From Ga0074130 sp035492055 (GTDB lineage Bacteria > Pseudomonadota > Gammaproteobacteria > Burkholderiales > Rhodocyclaceae), in the NCBI GenBank assembly GCA_035492055.1, contig DATJJR010000037.1, positions 1 through 32,683 of the forward strand: a stretch of DNA of 32,683 nt, given 5' to 3'. The position numbers and the translations under genes were made by a program. This document shows positions 16,192 to 25,168 of this stretch, piece after piece. The notes below the pieces were generated by a model. It saw only the letters and a program-made list of their open reading frames with translations, did not search any database and was not told the DNA's origin. Positions within the stretch are counted from its first letter, which is position 1, and each line of letters begins with the position of its first letter.

Positions 16192-17811
16192 TCAGGCGGT
16201 TTCGCTGAAGGTAACGCGGTCGAAGTCACGACCACGTTCAAGCGGCTGACCGAGCCGGATGTTGTGCGCCGCACCGTTGCGCAGTTCCAGAATACGGCCT
16301 GCTTCGAACCAGCCATTCGGCAGGATCAGGCTCGACACTTCCTTCAACGCCGGTACTGACGGCAGCAGCAGGGCACGTTCCCACATCGTGTTCTTTGCGC
16401 CATTTGGTTTGCCGCCGACGGTGCATGCCTCGGCTTGTCCGGGAATGATTTGCACGCCCATCTCGGGCTTGCCTTCGGCATTCAGGAAACACCAGCGTAC
16501 ACAGGCCAGCATGGGATGCGATGTGCCCGGCACTTGCAACGAGAGCAACATGCCGACGGCGATGCGTGATTTGCCTTCGATGCGGGCAATGCGCATGCCG
16601 CCTGGGCTTTCATCAATAATGCGCCACGACTCACCGCCGGCCGCGGCCTGCTGCGGCTTGGACGTCTCCAGCGGCTGCACCAGCGTTGCTATTTCCTCGC
16701 GCTCCTGACGCAGCCGGCTCATGTCGACGACGCCAGGCGGCTGGAAAGGGCGATCACCTAGAAAGGCGCGGTGGGCCTCTTCAAAGCCGCAGTGCAGCTG
16801 ACTATTGCCACTGCCGGGACGGCGCTCGTGACGGCGCGGCATGTTGTTCTTGCACCATCTCTGATAGACCGTTTCAAGCAATTGGCCGGTTGCCGGCTGC
16901 ACGCAATCGTCACCGAGCTGCAGTTCGCCAGGTTGTTGCCCGCGCGCCAGGCCGGTCAGGCGTTTTTTCAGGCTGCGGCGCAGCTCACTCGTATCGAGGA
17001 CGCGGATCCTGCCTTGCAGGGGTTGTGTACGGCATGCAGGTTCCGAGCTGTCGAGTGCAACGTAAAAAGGCACGGCCGGTCCCTGTGCAACGCTCGTATC
17101 CTGATGCAGCTTGACCCGACTGCCCCAATGACGCGCCCAACGCAGAATCCAGGTCATTTGGCGCTGGCCGAGTTCGTTGAGGCTGGCGTTATGCAAGAGG
17201 AAGGCCTCGGCGTAAATCCCGCCAATGCTGACGTGTGTGTCGGCATCATGCAGGCGATCCTTGATCTTTTCATCGATGATGCCGAAGTGTTCAGCCACGT
17301 CGATGCACTGGTGCAGCTGATGCCAGTGCGTCGGTGGTGGCATGCTGCCGCTGCGGTAGATGTCGGTCTGCACGTTCACCAGCGTGGCAAGAATCCGTTC
17401 GACAATGATCGCGGCCTTGTCCTGCACGGCGCTTTCCCCGGACAGCAAGGATTCAAGACAGCGAATGTAGCCGTCGGCCAGTGCGTGCCAAGTTGCCTGC
17501 GATGCGTCGAACGCAGCGTGTTCCGGCGGCGCCAGCGGAATCGGACGACGTGCGAAACGCGCCTGGCATTCGTGTTGCGTGCGGTAGATTTGAGTGCGCA
17601 AGGTTTCCAGAATCGCAAAGCGCTCGCTTGCCGGTACGGGATGGCGGTTGATGAGGCCCAGTTGCCGCTGCAGCAACGATTGCATCTGCACCGTACTGGC
17701 CAATGGCTGGGCATCCAGCCAGATGCGGGCGTCGTCCGCGGTCAGGAATGCTGGCTGTACGCCTGGCTGTGACGTAGTAAAAGGTGTGTTTGCGGAGATC
17801 GACATGCTCAT
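16192..17811 (-). CDS. Large PilZ-like domain protein (putative c-di-GMP effector)
   Basis: Protein of 539 residues, soluble by sequence. The first about 340 residues are mostly helical and not recognised. Around residues 395-470 a PilZ-like region has IIDESPGGMRI (the DxSxxG motif beginning at D400), a CVRW strand and GVQII. The RxxxR arm that normally contacts c-di-GMP is not clearly present before it, so binding is uncertain. The start codon ATG overlaps the stop of the upstream HIT gene (ATGA), implying coupled translation; a second ATG lies two codons in. It faces an EAL-GGDEF gene, which supports a c-di-GMP role. It could be a degenerate PilZ that works through protein contacts. Confidence 0.7.
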   Translation of the reverse strand: MSMSISANTPFTTSQPGVQPAFLTADDARIWLDAQPLASTVQMQSLLQRQLGLINRHPVPASERFAILETLRTQIYRTQHECQARFARRPIPLAPPEHAAFDASQATWHALADGYIRCLESLLSGESAVQDKAAIIVERILATLVNVQTDIYRSGSMPPPTHWHQLHQCIDVAEHFGIIDEKIKDRLHDADTHVSIGGIYAEAFLLHNASLNELGQRQMTWILRWARHWGSRVKLHQDTSVAQGPAVPFYVALDSSEPACRTQPLQGRIRVLDTSELRRSLKKRLTGLARGQQPGELQLGDDCVQPATGQLLETVYQRWCKNNMPRRHERRPGSGNSQLHCGFEEAHRAFLGDRPFQPPGVVDMSRLRQEREEIATLVQPLETSKPQQAAAGGESWRIIDESPGGMRIARIEGKSRIAVGMLLSLQVPGTSHPMLACVRWCFLNAEGKPEMGVQIIPGQAEACTVGGKPNGAKNTMWERALLLPSVPALKEVSSLILPNGWFEAGRILELRNGAAHNIRLGQPLERGRDFDRVTFSETA

Positions 17812-18257
17812 TGTGCAGTCTCGCTTTGTGGTGAGGTGTAATGCGTCAATTCGGCGAGAAGTCGCGCCTGGAGTGCGACCTTGTTTGGTGCTGGACGCGC
17901 CGGGCCGTCACGTAATGCATCAGCCCAGATCGGGCGTGGATAGCGGCTGTCGTCATGCCAGCGCGGGATGACATGCCAGTGCAGATGCGGCACGACATTG
18001 CCAAGGCTGGCGAGGTTGATTTTGTCCGGCATCACCGTCGCACGCACCGCGCGTTCGGTGGCCAGCACGACGTGCATCAGACGTGCGCTTTGGGCCGGAT
18101 CGAGATCGCTCATTTCGGCCACGTGCGCATGCCAGACCACGCGGCAAAACCCTGGATAAAGCAAAGCCTCGGCACCTTCAACAAGGATGACGCGGCATTC
18201 CGCGTTTTCCCACACGATATCGCCGCCGGGGCCGGCACATAACTCACAATCCTGCAT
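17808..18257 (-). CDS. HIT-family nucleotide hydrolase
   Basis: Small cytosolic protein of 149 residues of the histidine triad superfamily. The triad is H91, H93 and H95 in PHLHWHVIPRW; the middle-to-last histidine acts as nucleophile on nucleoside phosphoramidates or dinucleotides. An N-terminal CELC pair (C4, C7) could bind zinc, as in several HIT proteins. Substrate cannot be told from sequence. It overlaps the PilZ-like gene by four bases. Its ATG has a poor ribosome site but a consensus -10 box lies about 40 bases upstream. Confidence 0.9.
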   Translation of the reverse strand: MQDCELCAGPGGDIVWENAECRVILVEGAEALLYPGFCRVVWHAHVAEMSDLDPAQSARLMHVVLATERAVRATVMPDKINLASLGNVVPHLHWHVIPRWHDDSRYPRPIWADALRDGPARPAPNKVALQARLLAELTHYTSPQSETAQ

Positions 18258-18294
18258 GGCCGAATATCACAATCAAGTTTGGCAAAGTGGAAGG

Positions 18295-18300
18295 ATTATA
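18295..18300 (-). promoter_or_regulatory. Candidate -10 box for the HIT/PilZ-like operon
   Basis: The minus strand reads TATAAT, a perfect -10 hexamer, about 40 bases before the HIT start codon. No good -35 hexamer is found 16-18 bases upstream; that position falls at the edge of a GC-rich inverted repeat, so an activator may be needed or the match may be chance. Confidence 0.35.
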
Positions 18301-18315
18301 TGGGTCTGCGGTGTC

Positions 18316-18352
18316 CAACGCGACGCCGGTGGCCGGCCGATTCGTCGCGTTG
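18316..18352. repeat. Inverted repeat between FAH-family gene and HIT gene
   Basis: CAACGCGAC (18316-18324) and GTCGCGTTG (18344-18352) are perfect complements. An inner GCCGG/CCGGC hairpin lies between them, so the element can fold into a compact branched structure. It follows the FAH-family gene stop on the minus strand by 18 bases. Without a T-run it may be a Rho-independent-like pause, a repeat element or a protein-binding site. Confidence 0.5.
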
Positions 18353-18370
18353 TGTTACAGAGTGTGGTTT

Positions 18371-19186
18371 TTAGGGCGCGCTGACGACCTTGACGCTGAT
18401 ATCGGGCAAGCCGTCGATGTGTCCAACCATCAGATCGCCCGGAACGACCGGGCCCACATTGTCAGGCGTGCCCGAGTAAATGATGTCGCCGGGAAACAGC
18501 TCGTAGTAACGCGACAGATGTGCGATTTGCTGCGCGACCGACCAGATCATGTCGGACAGATCGCTTTGTTGTTTGATCTCGCCGTTCACCGACAAGGTAA
18601 TTGCACCTTTGTTCGGATTGCCGACGGCTGAGACCGGCTGTAACTCGCCAACAATCGCGGCATGGTCGAAGGACTTGCCGATTTCCCAGGGCTTTCGCTC
18701 CGCCTTCATGTCACTCTGCAGATCGCGCCGCGTCATGTCGAGGCCGACCGTATAGCCGACGACGTAATCCAGCGCATTCGCCTGATCAATGTTGCGCCCC
18801 TGCTTGCCGATCGCGGCGACCAGCTCCACTTCATAGTGGTAGTTCTTGGTCATTGGCGGGTAGACGTGGTCGATGATCTGTCCCGGCGGTGCCAGCTGGA
18901 TGGCATCGGTCGGCTTCTGGAAAAAGAACGGCGGCTCCTTGGTCGGATCGGAGCCCATCTCGCGTGCATGCGCCGCGTAGTTGCGGCCGATGCAGTAGAT
19001 GCGCCGGACCTGGAAGCGCTTGCCTGTGCCGGCCACCGGAATGGTGGTGATGGGGACATGGAACATCAGGTTGTCCTTGTCCGTGTGCTTGCTGCTTTTG
19101 CTTGTAGCGGCATGTGCATCGGTGAGCGCCAGGCTTGTGCCGAGCACCGCACCGGTACCGAGAAACTGACGACGTGTTTGCGGCAT
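18371..19186 (-). CDS. FAH-family hydrolase with Tat signal peptide
   Basis: Protein of 271 residues. The N-terminus MPQTRRQFLGTGAVLG has the twin arginines (R5, R6), hydrophobic core and an AHA cleavage site of a Tat signal. The rest (about 58-271) is a fumarylacetoacetate hydrolase fold of the FAHD1/fumarylpyruvate hydrolase type: GRNYAAHAREM carries H73 and E76, equivalent to the lid dyad, and the metal ligands are E119, E121 and D150. The start at 19186 has GAGGAGAAG upstream; the longer frame was rejected. Export is unusual because relatives act on cytosolic diketo acids. The substrate is unknown. It stands alone between priA and the HIT gene. Confidence 0.85.
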   Translation of the reverse strand: MPQTRRQFLGTGAVLGTSLALTDAHAATSKSSKHTDKDNLMFHVPITTIPVAGTGKRFQVRRIYCIGRNYAAHAREMGSDPTKEPPFFFQKPTDAIQLAPPGQIIDHVYPPMTKNYHYEVELVAAIGKQGRNIDQANALDYVVGYTVGLDMTRRDLQSDMKAERKPWEIGKSFDHAAIVGELQPVSAVGNPNKGAITLSVNGEIKQQSDLSDMIWSVAQQIAHLSRYYELFPGDIIYSGTPDNVGPVVPGDLMVGHIDGLPDISVKVVSAP

Positions 19187-19338
19187 GACGATCTTCTCCT
19201 CGTGATGATCTGAACACACACAACCGGCTGCCACCGGTCGATGCGTTTCAGAATTCTAGAGGGCGAAATCCTTGTCCGGACGAACTGATATGTCTGATGT
19301 CTGTCGCCAAACTGACGTGTCGCGAAAACGCGTTTCGC

Positions 19339-21351
<2,013 letters not shown>

Positions 21352-21427
21352 GGGCTTGGCGACGATATCTCGACAGAGCTTTCTATTCTCGCCCCAGTTG
21401 ATTGTTTGCAAAGCCTTTTCTGAATAC

Positions 21428-21446
21428 CCACAGAATCTGTGGATAA
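21428..21446. promoter_or_regulatory. DnaA box within a palindrome upstream of priA
   Basis: CCACAGA-A-TCTGTGG (21428-21442) is a perfect palindrome with a one-base centre; its right arm runs into TGTGGATAA (21438-21446), the exact complement of TTATCCACA. The left arm, read on the other strand, is a 7/9 DnaA box, so the two form an inverted pair about 75 bases before the priA start codon. Confidence 0.5.
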
Positions 21447-21614
21447 CTTTGTGGGAAACCTATGCGGCAATGCGCTAAGTGACCGGCCTGCTTGGGGAAA
21501 TGTTACTTTGTATAACAATTAGGCAATGAAAAACTCTTTTTTAATCAAAGGCATAAGCTTATGTCTCTGATACATCACAACATCCTCGAAACATTCGTTG
21601 CACGAACCGTTTTC

Positions 21615-21623
21615 TGTGCATAA
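21615..21623. promoter_or_regulatory. Second DnaA box in the hemE-priA gap
   Basis: TGTGCATAA is the complement of TTATGCACA, which fits the relaxed consensus TTATNCACA. It lies 35 bases past the hemE stop codon, on the far side of the A+T-rich core from the first box. Confidence 0.4.
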
Positions 21624-21657
21624 GTCAAGCCTCGATACCCATTTTGGGGCGGGATTT

Positions 21658-22737
21658 TTACTTACTAGGACGAAAGTTTCTGACTGCATTGACGAGGGCA
21701 GTGACGTGCTCCGGCGGCGTGAACTGGGAAATACCGTGACCCAGATTGAAGACGTGCCCCGTCATGGGGCTGTTCGGTGCACCAGCGGCGGCGTATTCCT
21801 CCAGCACTCGCGTAGCTTCACGCGCGATGGCATCGGGCGGCGCAAACAGCGCGATCGGATCAAGGTTGCCTTGCAGGGCGACACGGTCGCCAACACGCCT
21901 GCGAGCATCGCCGAGACTTGTCGTCCAGTCGAGGCCGATGGCATCGGCGCCGATATCGGCAAGACTTTCCAGCCATTGGCCGCCGCCTTTGGTGAAGACG
22001 ATGCAAGGCACGTGTTCGCCGTCGTGCTGTTTCTTCAAACCTTCCACCACCTGGCGCAGATAGGGCAACGAAAATTCATGGAACGCGCGATACGAAAGTG
22101 CGCCGCCCCAGGTATCAAAAATCTGTACGGCCTGTGCGCCGGATTCGATCTGCGCATTGAGGTAGGCCGTTACCGCGCGCGCATTTACATCAAGGATGTG
22201 ATGCAGCAGGTCGGGACGTTCGTAGAGCAGTGTTTTGACGCGGCGGAAATCGTCGGAGCCGCCGCCTTCGACCATGTAACAGGCAAGCGTGAACGGACTG
22301 CCGGAAAAGCCGATCAGTGGTACCGAGTTGTCGAGTGCACGTCGAATTTCGGCCACGGCATCCATCACATAGCGCAGACGATCCCATGGATCGGGCGGTG
22401 TGAGATCGCGAATGGCCCATTCTTCGCGCAGGGGGCGTTCGAATTTCGGTCCTTCACCTTCGGCGAAGTAGAGACCGAGGCCCATTGCGTCGGGAATCGT
22501 CAGGATGTCGGAAAACAGGATCGCGGCATCAAGGCCGTAGCGCGCCAGCGGTTGCAGCGTAACCTCGCAAGCAAGGGCCGGCGATTTGCACAAGGACAGA
22601 AAATCACCCGCGCGGCGCCGTGTTTCGTTGTACTCGGGCAAATAGCGGCCAGCCTGGCGCATCAGCCAGATCGGCGTGTGATCGACGGGTTCACGCCGCA
22701 GGGCGCGCAGAAAATTGTCGTTGCGAGGTCGGGTCAT
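21658..22737 (-). CDS. hemE: Uroporphyrinogen decarboxylase
   Basis: Cytosolic haem-pathway enzyme of 359 residues that removes four carboxyl groups from uroporphyrinogen III to give coproporphyrinogen III. The N-terminal signature PIWLMRQAGRYLPEY, with the substrate-binding arginines, and ILFSDILTIPDAMG with its aspartate are present, as are GFSGSPFTLA and HGISQFTPPEHV near the end. Length is normal. It starts 34 bases after the ubiX stop and is the last gene of the tightly packed minus-strand run before the gap ahead of priA. Confidence 0.98.
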   Translation of the reverse strand: MTRPRNDNFLRALRREPVDHTPIWLMRQAGRYLPEYNETRRRAGDFLSLCKSPALACEVTLQPLARYGLDAAILFSDILTIPDAMGLGLYFAEGEGPKFERPLREEWAIRDLTPPDPWDRLRYVMDAVAEIRRALDNSVPLIGFSGSPFTLACYMVEGGGSDDFRRVKTLLYERPDLLHHILDVNARAVTAYLNAQIESGAQAVQIFDTWGGALSYRAFHEFSLPYLRQVVEGLKKQHDGEHVPCIVFTKGGGQWLESLADIGADAIGLDWTTSLGDARRRVGDRVALQGNLDPIALFAPPDAIAREATRVLEEYAAAGAPNSPMTGHVFNLGHGISQFTPPEHVTALVNAVRNFRPSK

Positions 22738-22771
22738 GGCGCGATTTTACGCGGAAGCGCCGTGCGTCTGA

Positions 22772-23383
22772 CTATTCCGTTTCTTCGCCCCAAGGAGTGA
22801 TGAGACGGTGCGGGACGTGCAGGTGATCGAGAATGCGCGCGACGACGAAGTCGACCAGGTCTTGCAAGCTTTGCGGGTGGTGATAAAAGCCCGGATTCGG
22901 CGGCATGATCACCGCGCCAGCACGGGCAAGCTTCAACATGTTTTCGAGATGAATCGTCGAAAAGGGCATTTCACGCGGCACGAGAATGAGCTGCCGGTTT
23001 TCCTTGAGCACGACATCGGCAGCGCGACAGAGCAGATCGTCGCCCATGCCGGCGGCGATCTTGGCCAGCGTGCCCATGGTGCAGGGGCAAATCACATAGG
23101 CATCGGGCGGATTGGAGCCGGACGCCATGGGCGCGAACCATTCCTCGCGGCCGAACACGCGCAATTTGCCGGGCGTCGCATTGAAGCGTGCTGACAGATC
23201 AGTTTCGACTTCGCTGGGGCGCGAGGCGAGCTTTATGCCCATTTCCTGCTGCGCCACGATTTGCGCGGCCTGGGAATAGACCAGATGAACTTGCACATCG
23301 TCGGCCGCGAGCAGACATTCGAGCAGACGCATGCCGTAAGGCATGCCGGAAGCGCCGGTGAATGCGAGGGCAATCGTCTTCAT
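22772..23383 (-). CDS. ubiX: Flavin prenyltransferase UbiX
   Basis: Flavin-binding protein of 203 residues that attaches a dimethylallyl group to reduced FMN, making the prenyl-FMN cofactor used by the decarboxylase UbiD in ubiquinone synthesis. The N-terminal FTGASGMPYGMRLLE flavin-binding loop and the C-terminal PREMPFSTIHLENMLKL and MPPNPGFYHHP segments are typical. The start ATG overlaps the rapZ stop (ATGA), implying coupling. No ubiD is seen in the window. Confidence 0.96.
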   Translation of the reverse strand: MKTIALAFTGASGMPYGMRLLECLLAADDVQVHLVYSQAAQIVAQQEMGIKLASRPSEVETDLSARFNATPGKLRVFGREEWFAPMASGSNPPDAYVICPCTMGTLAKIAAGMGDDLLCRAADVVLKENRQLILVPREMPFSTIHLENMLKLARAGAVIMPPNPGFYHHPQSLQDLVDFVVARILDHLHVPHRLITPWGEETE

Positions 23384-24219
23384 GTCAGATTCCGGTGACG
23401 TACCAGCACGCTGGTTGAATGTTGAAAGCGTTCGCGCAGACGTTCGGCAAGATAGACCGAGCGATGCTGTCCACCGGTGCAGCCGATGGCGACGGTCAGG
23501 TAGCTACGATTGTCGCCGATGTAGTTGGGTAGCCAGTCGCCGACGAAACGCGCGATGTCGTCTTCCATGCGCCAGACAATCGGATGCGCGGCGAGGAATT
23601 CCTGCACGGGGCGGTCGCGACCCGTGAGCGGGCGCAAGACCGCGTCGTAATGAGGGTTGGGCAGGCAGCGTACATCGAAGACAAGATCGGCGTCGAGCGG
23701 AATGCCGTTCTTGAAGCCGAAGGTTTCGAACATGAGGACGAGATTTCGGCCGGCCTGTACTTCGGCCAATTCCTTGACGAAGCCACGCAGTGCGTTGGGA
23801 TGCAACGAGCTGGTGTCGATGTGATGGCCGATCTCGGCAATCGCTGCAAGATCGCCACGCTCTGCGGCAATGGCTTCGGTCAGCGAAGTGTCTTCATTGC
23901 CGAGCGGGTGACGGCGCCGTGTTTCCGAGAAGCGTTGAATCAGCACATCGTCGCGTGCATCGAGAAAGATGAAACGGATATTGACTCCGTCGTGCTCGAT
24001 CTCTTGTAGTTGCGTGGGCAGTGCATCAATGCTGCGCCCGCCGCGCATATCCACCGCCACCGCCACCTGCCCATAGCCACCGGTACGCAGATGACGCACG
24101 AGTTCCGGCAACATCGGTGCGGGCAGATTGTCCACACAGTAGTAGCCGATGTCCTCAAGTACGTTGAGGGCAATGGACTTGCCGGATCCGGAGACACCGC
24201 TGATGACGATGAGTTGCAT
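23380..24219 (-). CDS. rapZ: RNase adapter protein RapZ (P-loop ATPase)
   Basis: Protein of 279 residues. It begins MQLIVISGVSGSGKS with a Walker A motif at residues 8-15, a second nucleotide-loop region at DMRGGRS, and ends with the conserved GCTGGQHRSVYLAERL. In enterobacteria RapZ guides RNase E to the small RNA GlmZ to control glucosamine-6-phosphate synthesis; the role outside that group is less clear. An earlier in-frame ATG at 24249 lies inside mvaB and was rejected in favour of 24219. It follows mvaB by 14 bases and overlaps ubiX by four, rather than sitting with ptsN/hprK as in many betaproteobacteria. Confidence 0.92.
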   Translation of the reverse strand: MQLIVISGVSGSGKSIALNVLEDIGYYCVDNLPAPMLPELVRHLRTGGYGQVAVAVDMRGGRSIDALPTQLQEIEHDGVNIRFIFLDARDDVLIQRFSETRRRHPLGNEDTSLTEAIAAERGDLAAIAEIGHHIDTSSLHPNALRGFVKELAEVQAGRNLVLMFETFGFKNGIPLDADLVFDVRCLPNPHYDAVLRPLTGRDRPVQEFLAAHPIVWRMEDDIARFVGDWLPNYIGDNRSYLTVAIGCTGGQHRSVYLAERLRERFQHSTSVLVRHRNLT

Positions 24220-24233
24220 GGACGTGGAAGGTT

Positions 24234-25151
24234 TCAGGGCTGTCCGCATTGTGCCAGCAAGGCGCGGCTGACGCGTGACGCGGGCGGGCGATCAAGTGCG
24301 GTGCTGATCCATGCAGCGGTGTCAACCAGCGAATCGAGATCGACGCCACATTCGATGCCGAGGCCGTTCAACAGATACACCACGTCTTCGGTAGCGACGT
24401 TGCCGCTCGCCCCGGCAGCGTACGGACAACCACCGAGTCCGGCCACCGAGCTGTCGAAAATGCCGATACCGAATTGCAGTGAGGCATAGATGTTGGCAAT
24501 GGCCATGCCGTAGGTGTCGTGATAGTGCCCGGCGAGACGCTTCAGCGGAATGCGTTTGGCCACGGCGTCGAGCATGGCGAGAATACTGGCCGGCGTACCG
24601 GTGCCGATGGTGTCGCCGAGGCTGATCTCGTAGCAGTCGAGGTCGAACAATGTATTCGCCACGGTGGCGACCGCAGCGGGCGATACGGCGCCTTCGTAAG
24701 GACAGCCGGCGACACAGGAAATGTAGCCACGTACCTTGACGCCGGCAGCATGTGCGGCGGCAATGACCGGCGTAAAACGCGCGATGCTTTCGTCGATTGA
24801 GCAGTTGATGTTCTTCTGCGAAAACGTTTCCGTGGCGGCGGCAAACACGGCGATTTCCTCGACGCCGACAGCCAATGCGGCCTCGAAGCCTTTCATGTTC
24901 GGTACCAGCACCGGGTAGCTCACGCCGGGCTTGGGTGTGCGCAAAATTTCGCGCATGACCTCGGCGTGATCCGCCATTTGCGGCACCCACTTGGGCGACA
25001 CAAAGGCGGTTGCCTCGATGTGCTTCACGCCGGCATTTTCGAGGCGGCGAATCAACTCGACCTTGGTGGCGGTCGGGATGCTGCGTTTTTCATTCTGCAA
25101 GCCGTCGCGTGGACCGACCTCGACGATTTTGACGGACGAAGGCGTGGTCAT
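24234..25151 (-). CDS. mvaB: Hydroxymethylglutaryl-CoA lyase
   Basis: TIM-barrel enzyme of 305 residues that splits HMG-CoA into acetyl-CoA and acetoacetate in leucine breakdown. The catalytic/metal motif GPRDGLQNE (R15, D16), the metal-binding HYHDTYGMA and the family signature SVAGLGGCPYA with its cysteine are all present. No other leucine-degradation genes adjoin it here; it sits between topB (17-base gap) and rapZ (14-base gap) in one transcript. Related DRE-TIM lyases exist, but the signature fits HMG-CoA lyase best. Confidence 0.93.
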   Translation of the reverse strand: MTTPSSVKIVEVGPRDGLQNEKRSIPTATKVELIRRLENAGVKHIEATAFVSPKWVPQMADHAEVMREILRTPKPGVSYPVLVPNMKGFEAALAVGVEEIAVFAAATETFSQKNINCSIDESIARFTPVIAAAHAAGVKVRGYISCVAGCPYEGAVSPAAVATVANTLFDLDCYEISLGDTIGTGTPASILAMLDAVAKRIPLKRLAGHYHDTYGMAIANIYASLQFGIGIFDSSVAGLGGCPYAAGASGNVATEDVVYLLNGLGIECGVDLDSLVDTAAWISTALDRPPASRVSRALLAQCGQP

Positions 25152-25168
25152 ATGTGCGACGTGTGGGC

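Larger units (their letters stand above)
21352..21657. other. A+T-rich intergenic region between hemE and priA with DnaA-box-like sites
   Basis: This 306-bp stretch has no gene. It holds a consensus DnaA box TGTGGATAA (21438-21446), a second match TGTGCATAA (21615-21623), two weaker 7/9 matches near 21424-21432 and 21452, a 15-base palindrome (21428-21442), a perfect 12-base palindrome CATAAGCTTATG (21552-21563), and an A+T-rich core over about 21498-21560. The priA promoter should lie here, but I cannot place it with confidence. No intrinsic terminator for hemE is evident. Confidence 0.6.

Noticed and set aside
19290..19338. Intrinsic terminator after priA
   Set aside because: A GCGAAA/TTTCGC hairpin follows the priA stop, but it has no T-run and a short stem; I could not separate it from chance.
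21352..21657. Possible chromosomal replication origin between hemE and priA
   Set aside because: DnaA boxes, palindromes and an A+T-rich core are present, but the highly expressed atp operon on the left would then run against the fork and most genes on the right would too. No dnaA, dnaN, rpmH, mnmG or par genes adjoin it. A regulatory role is simpler.
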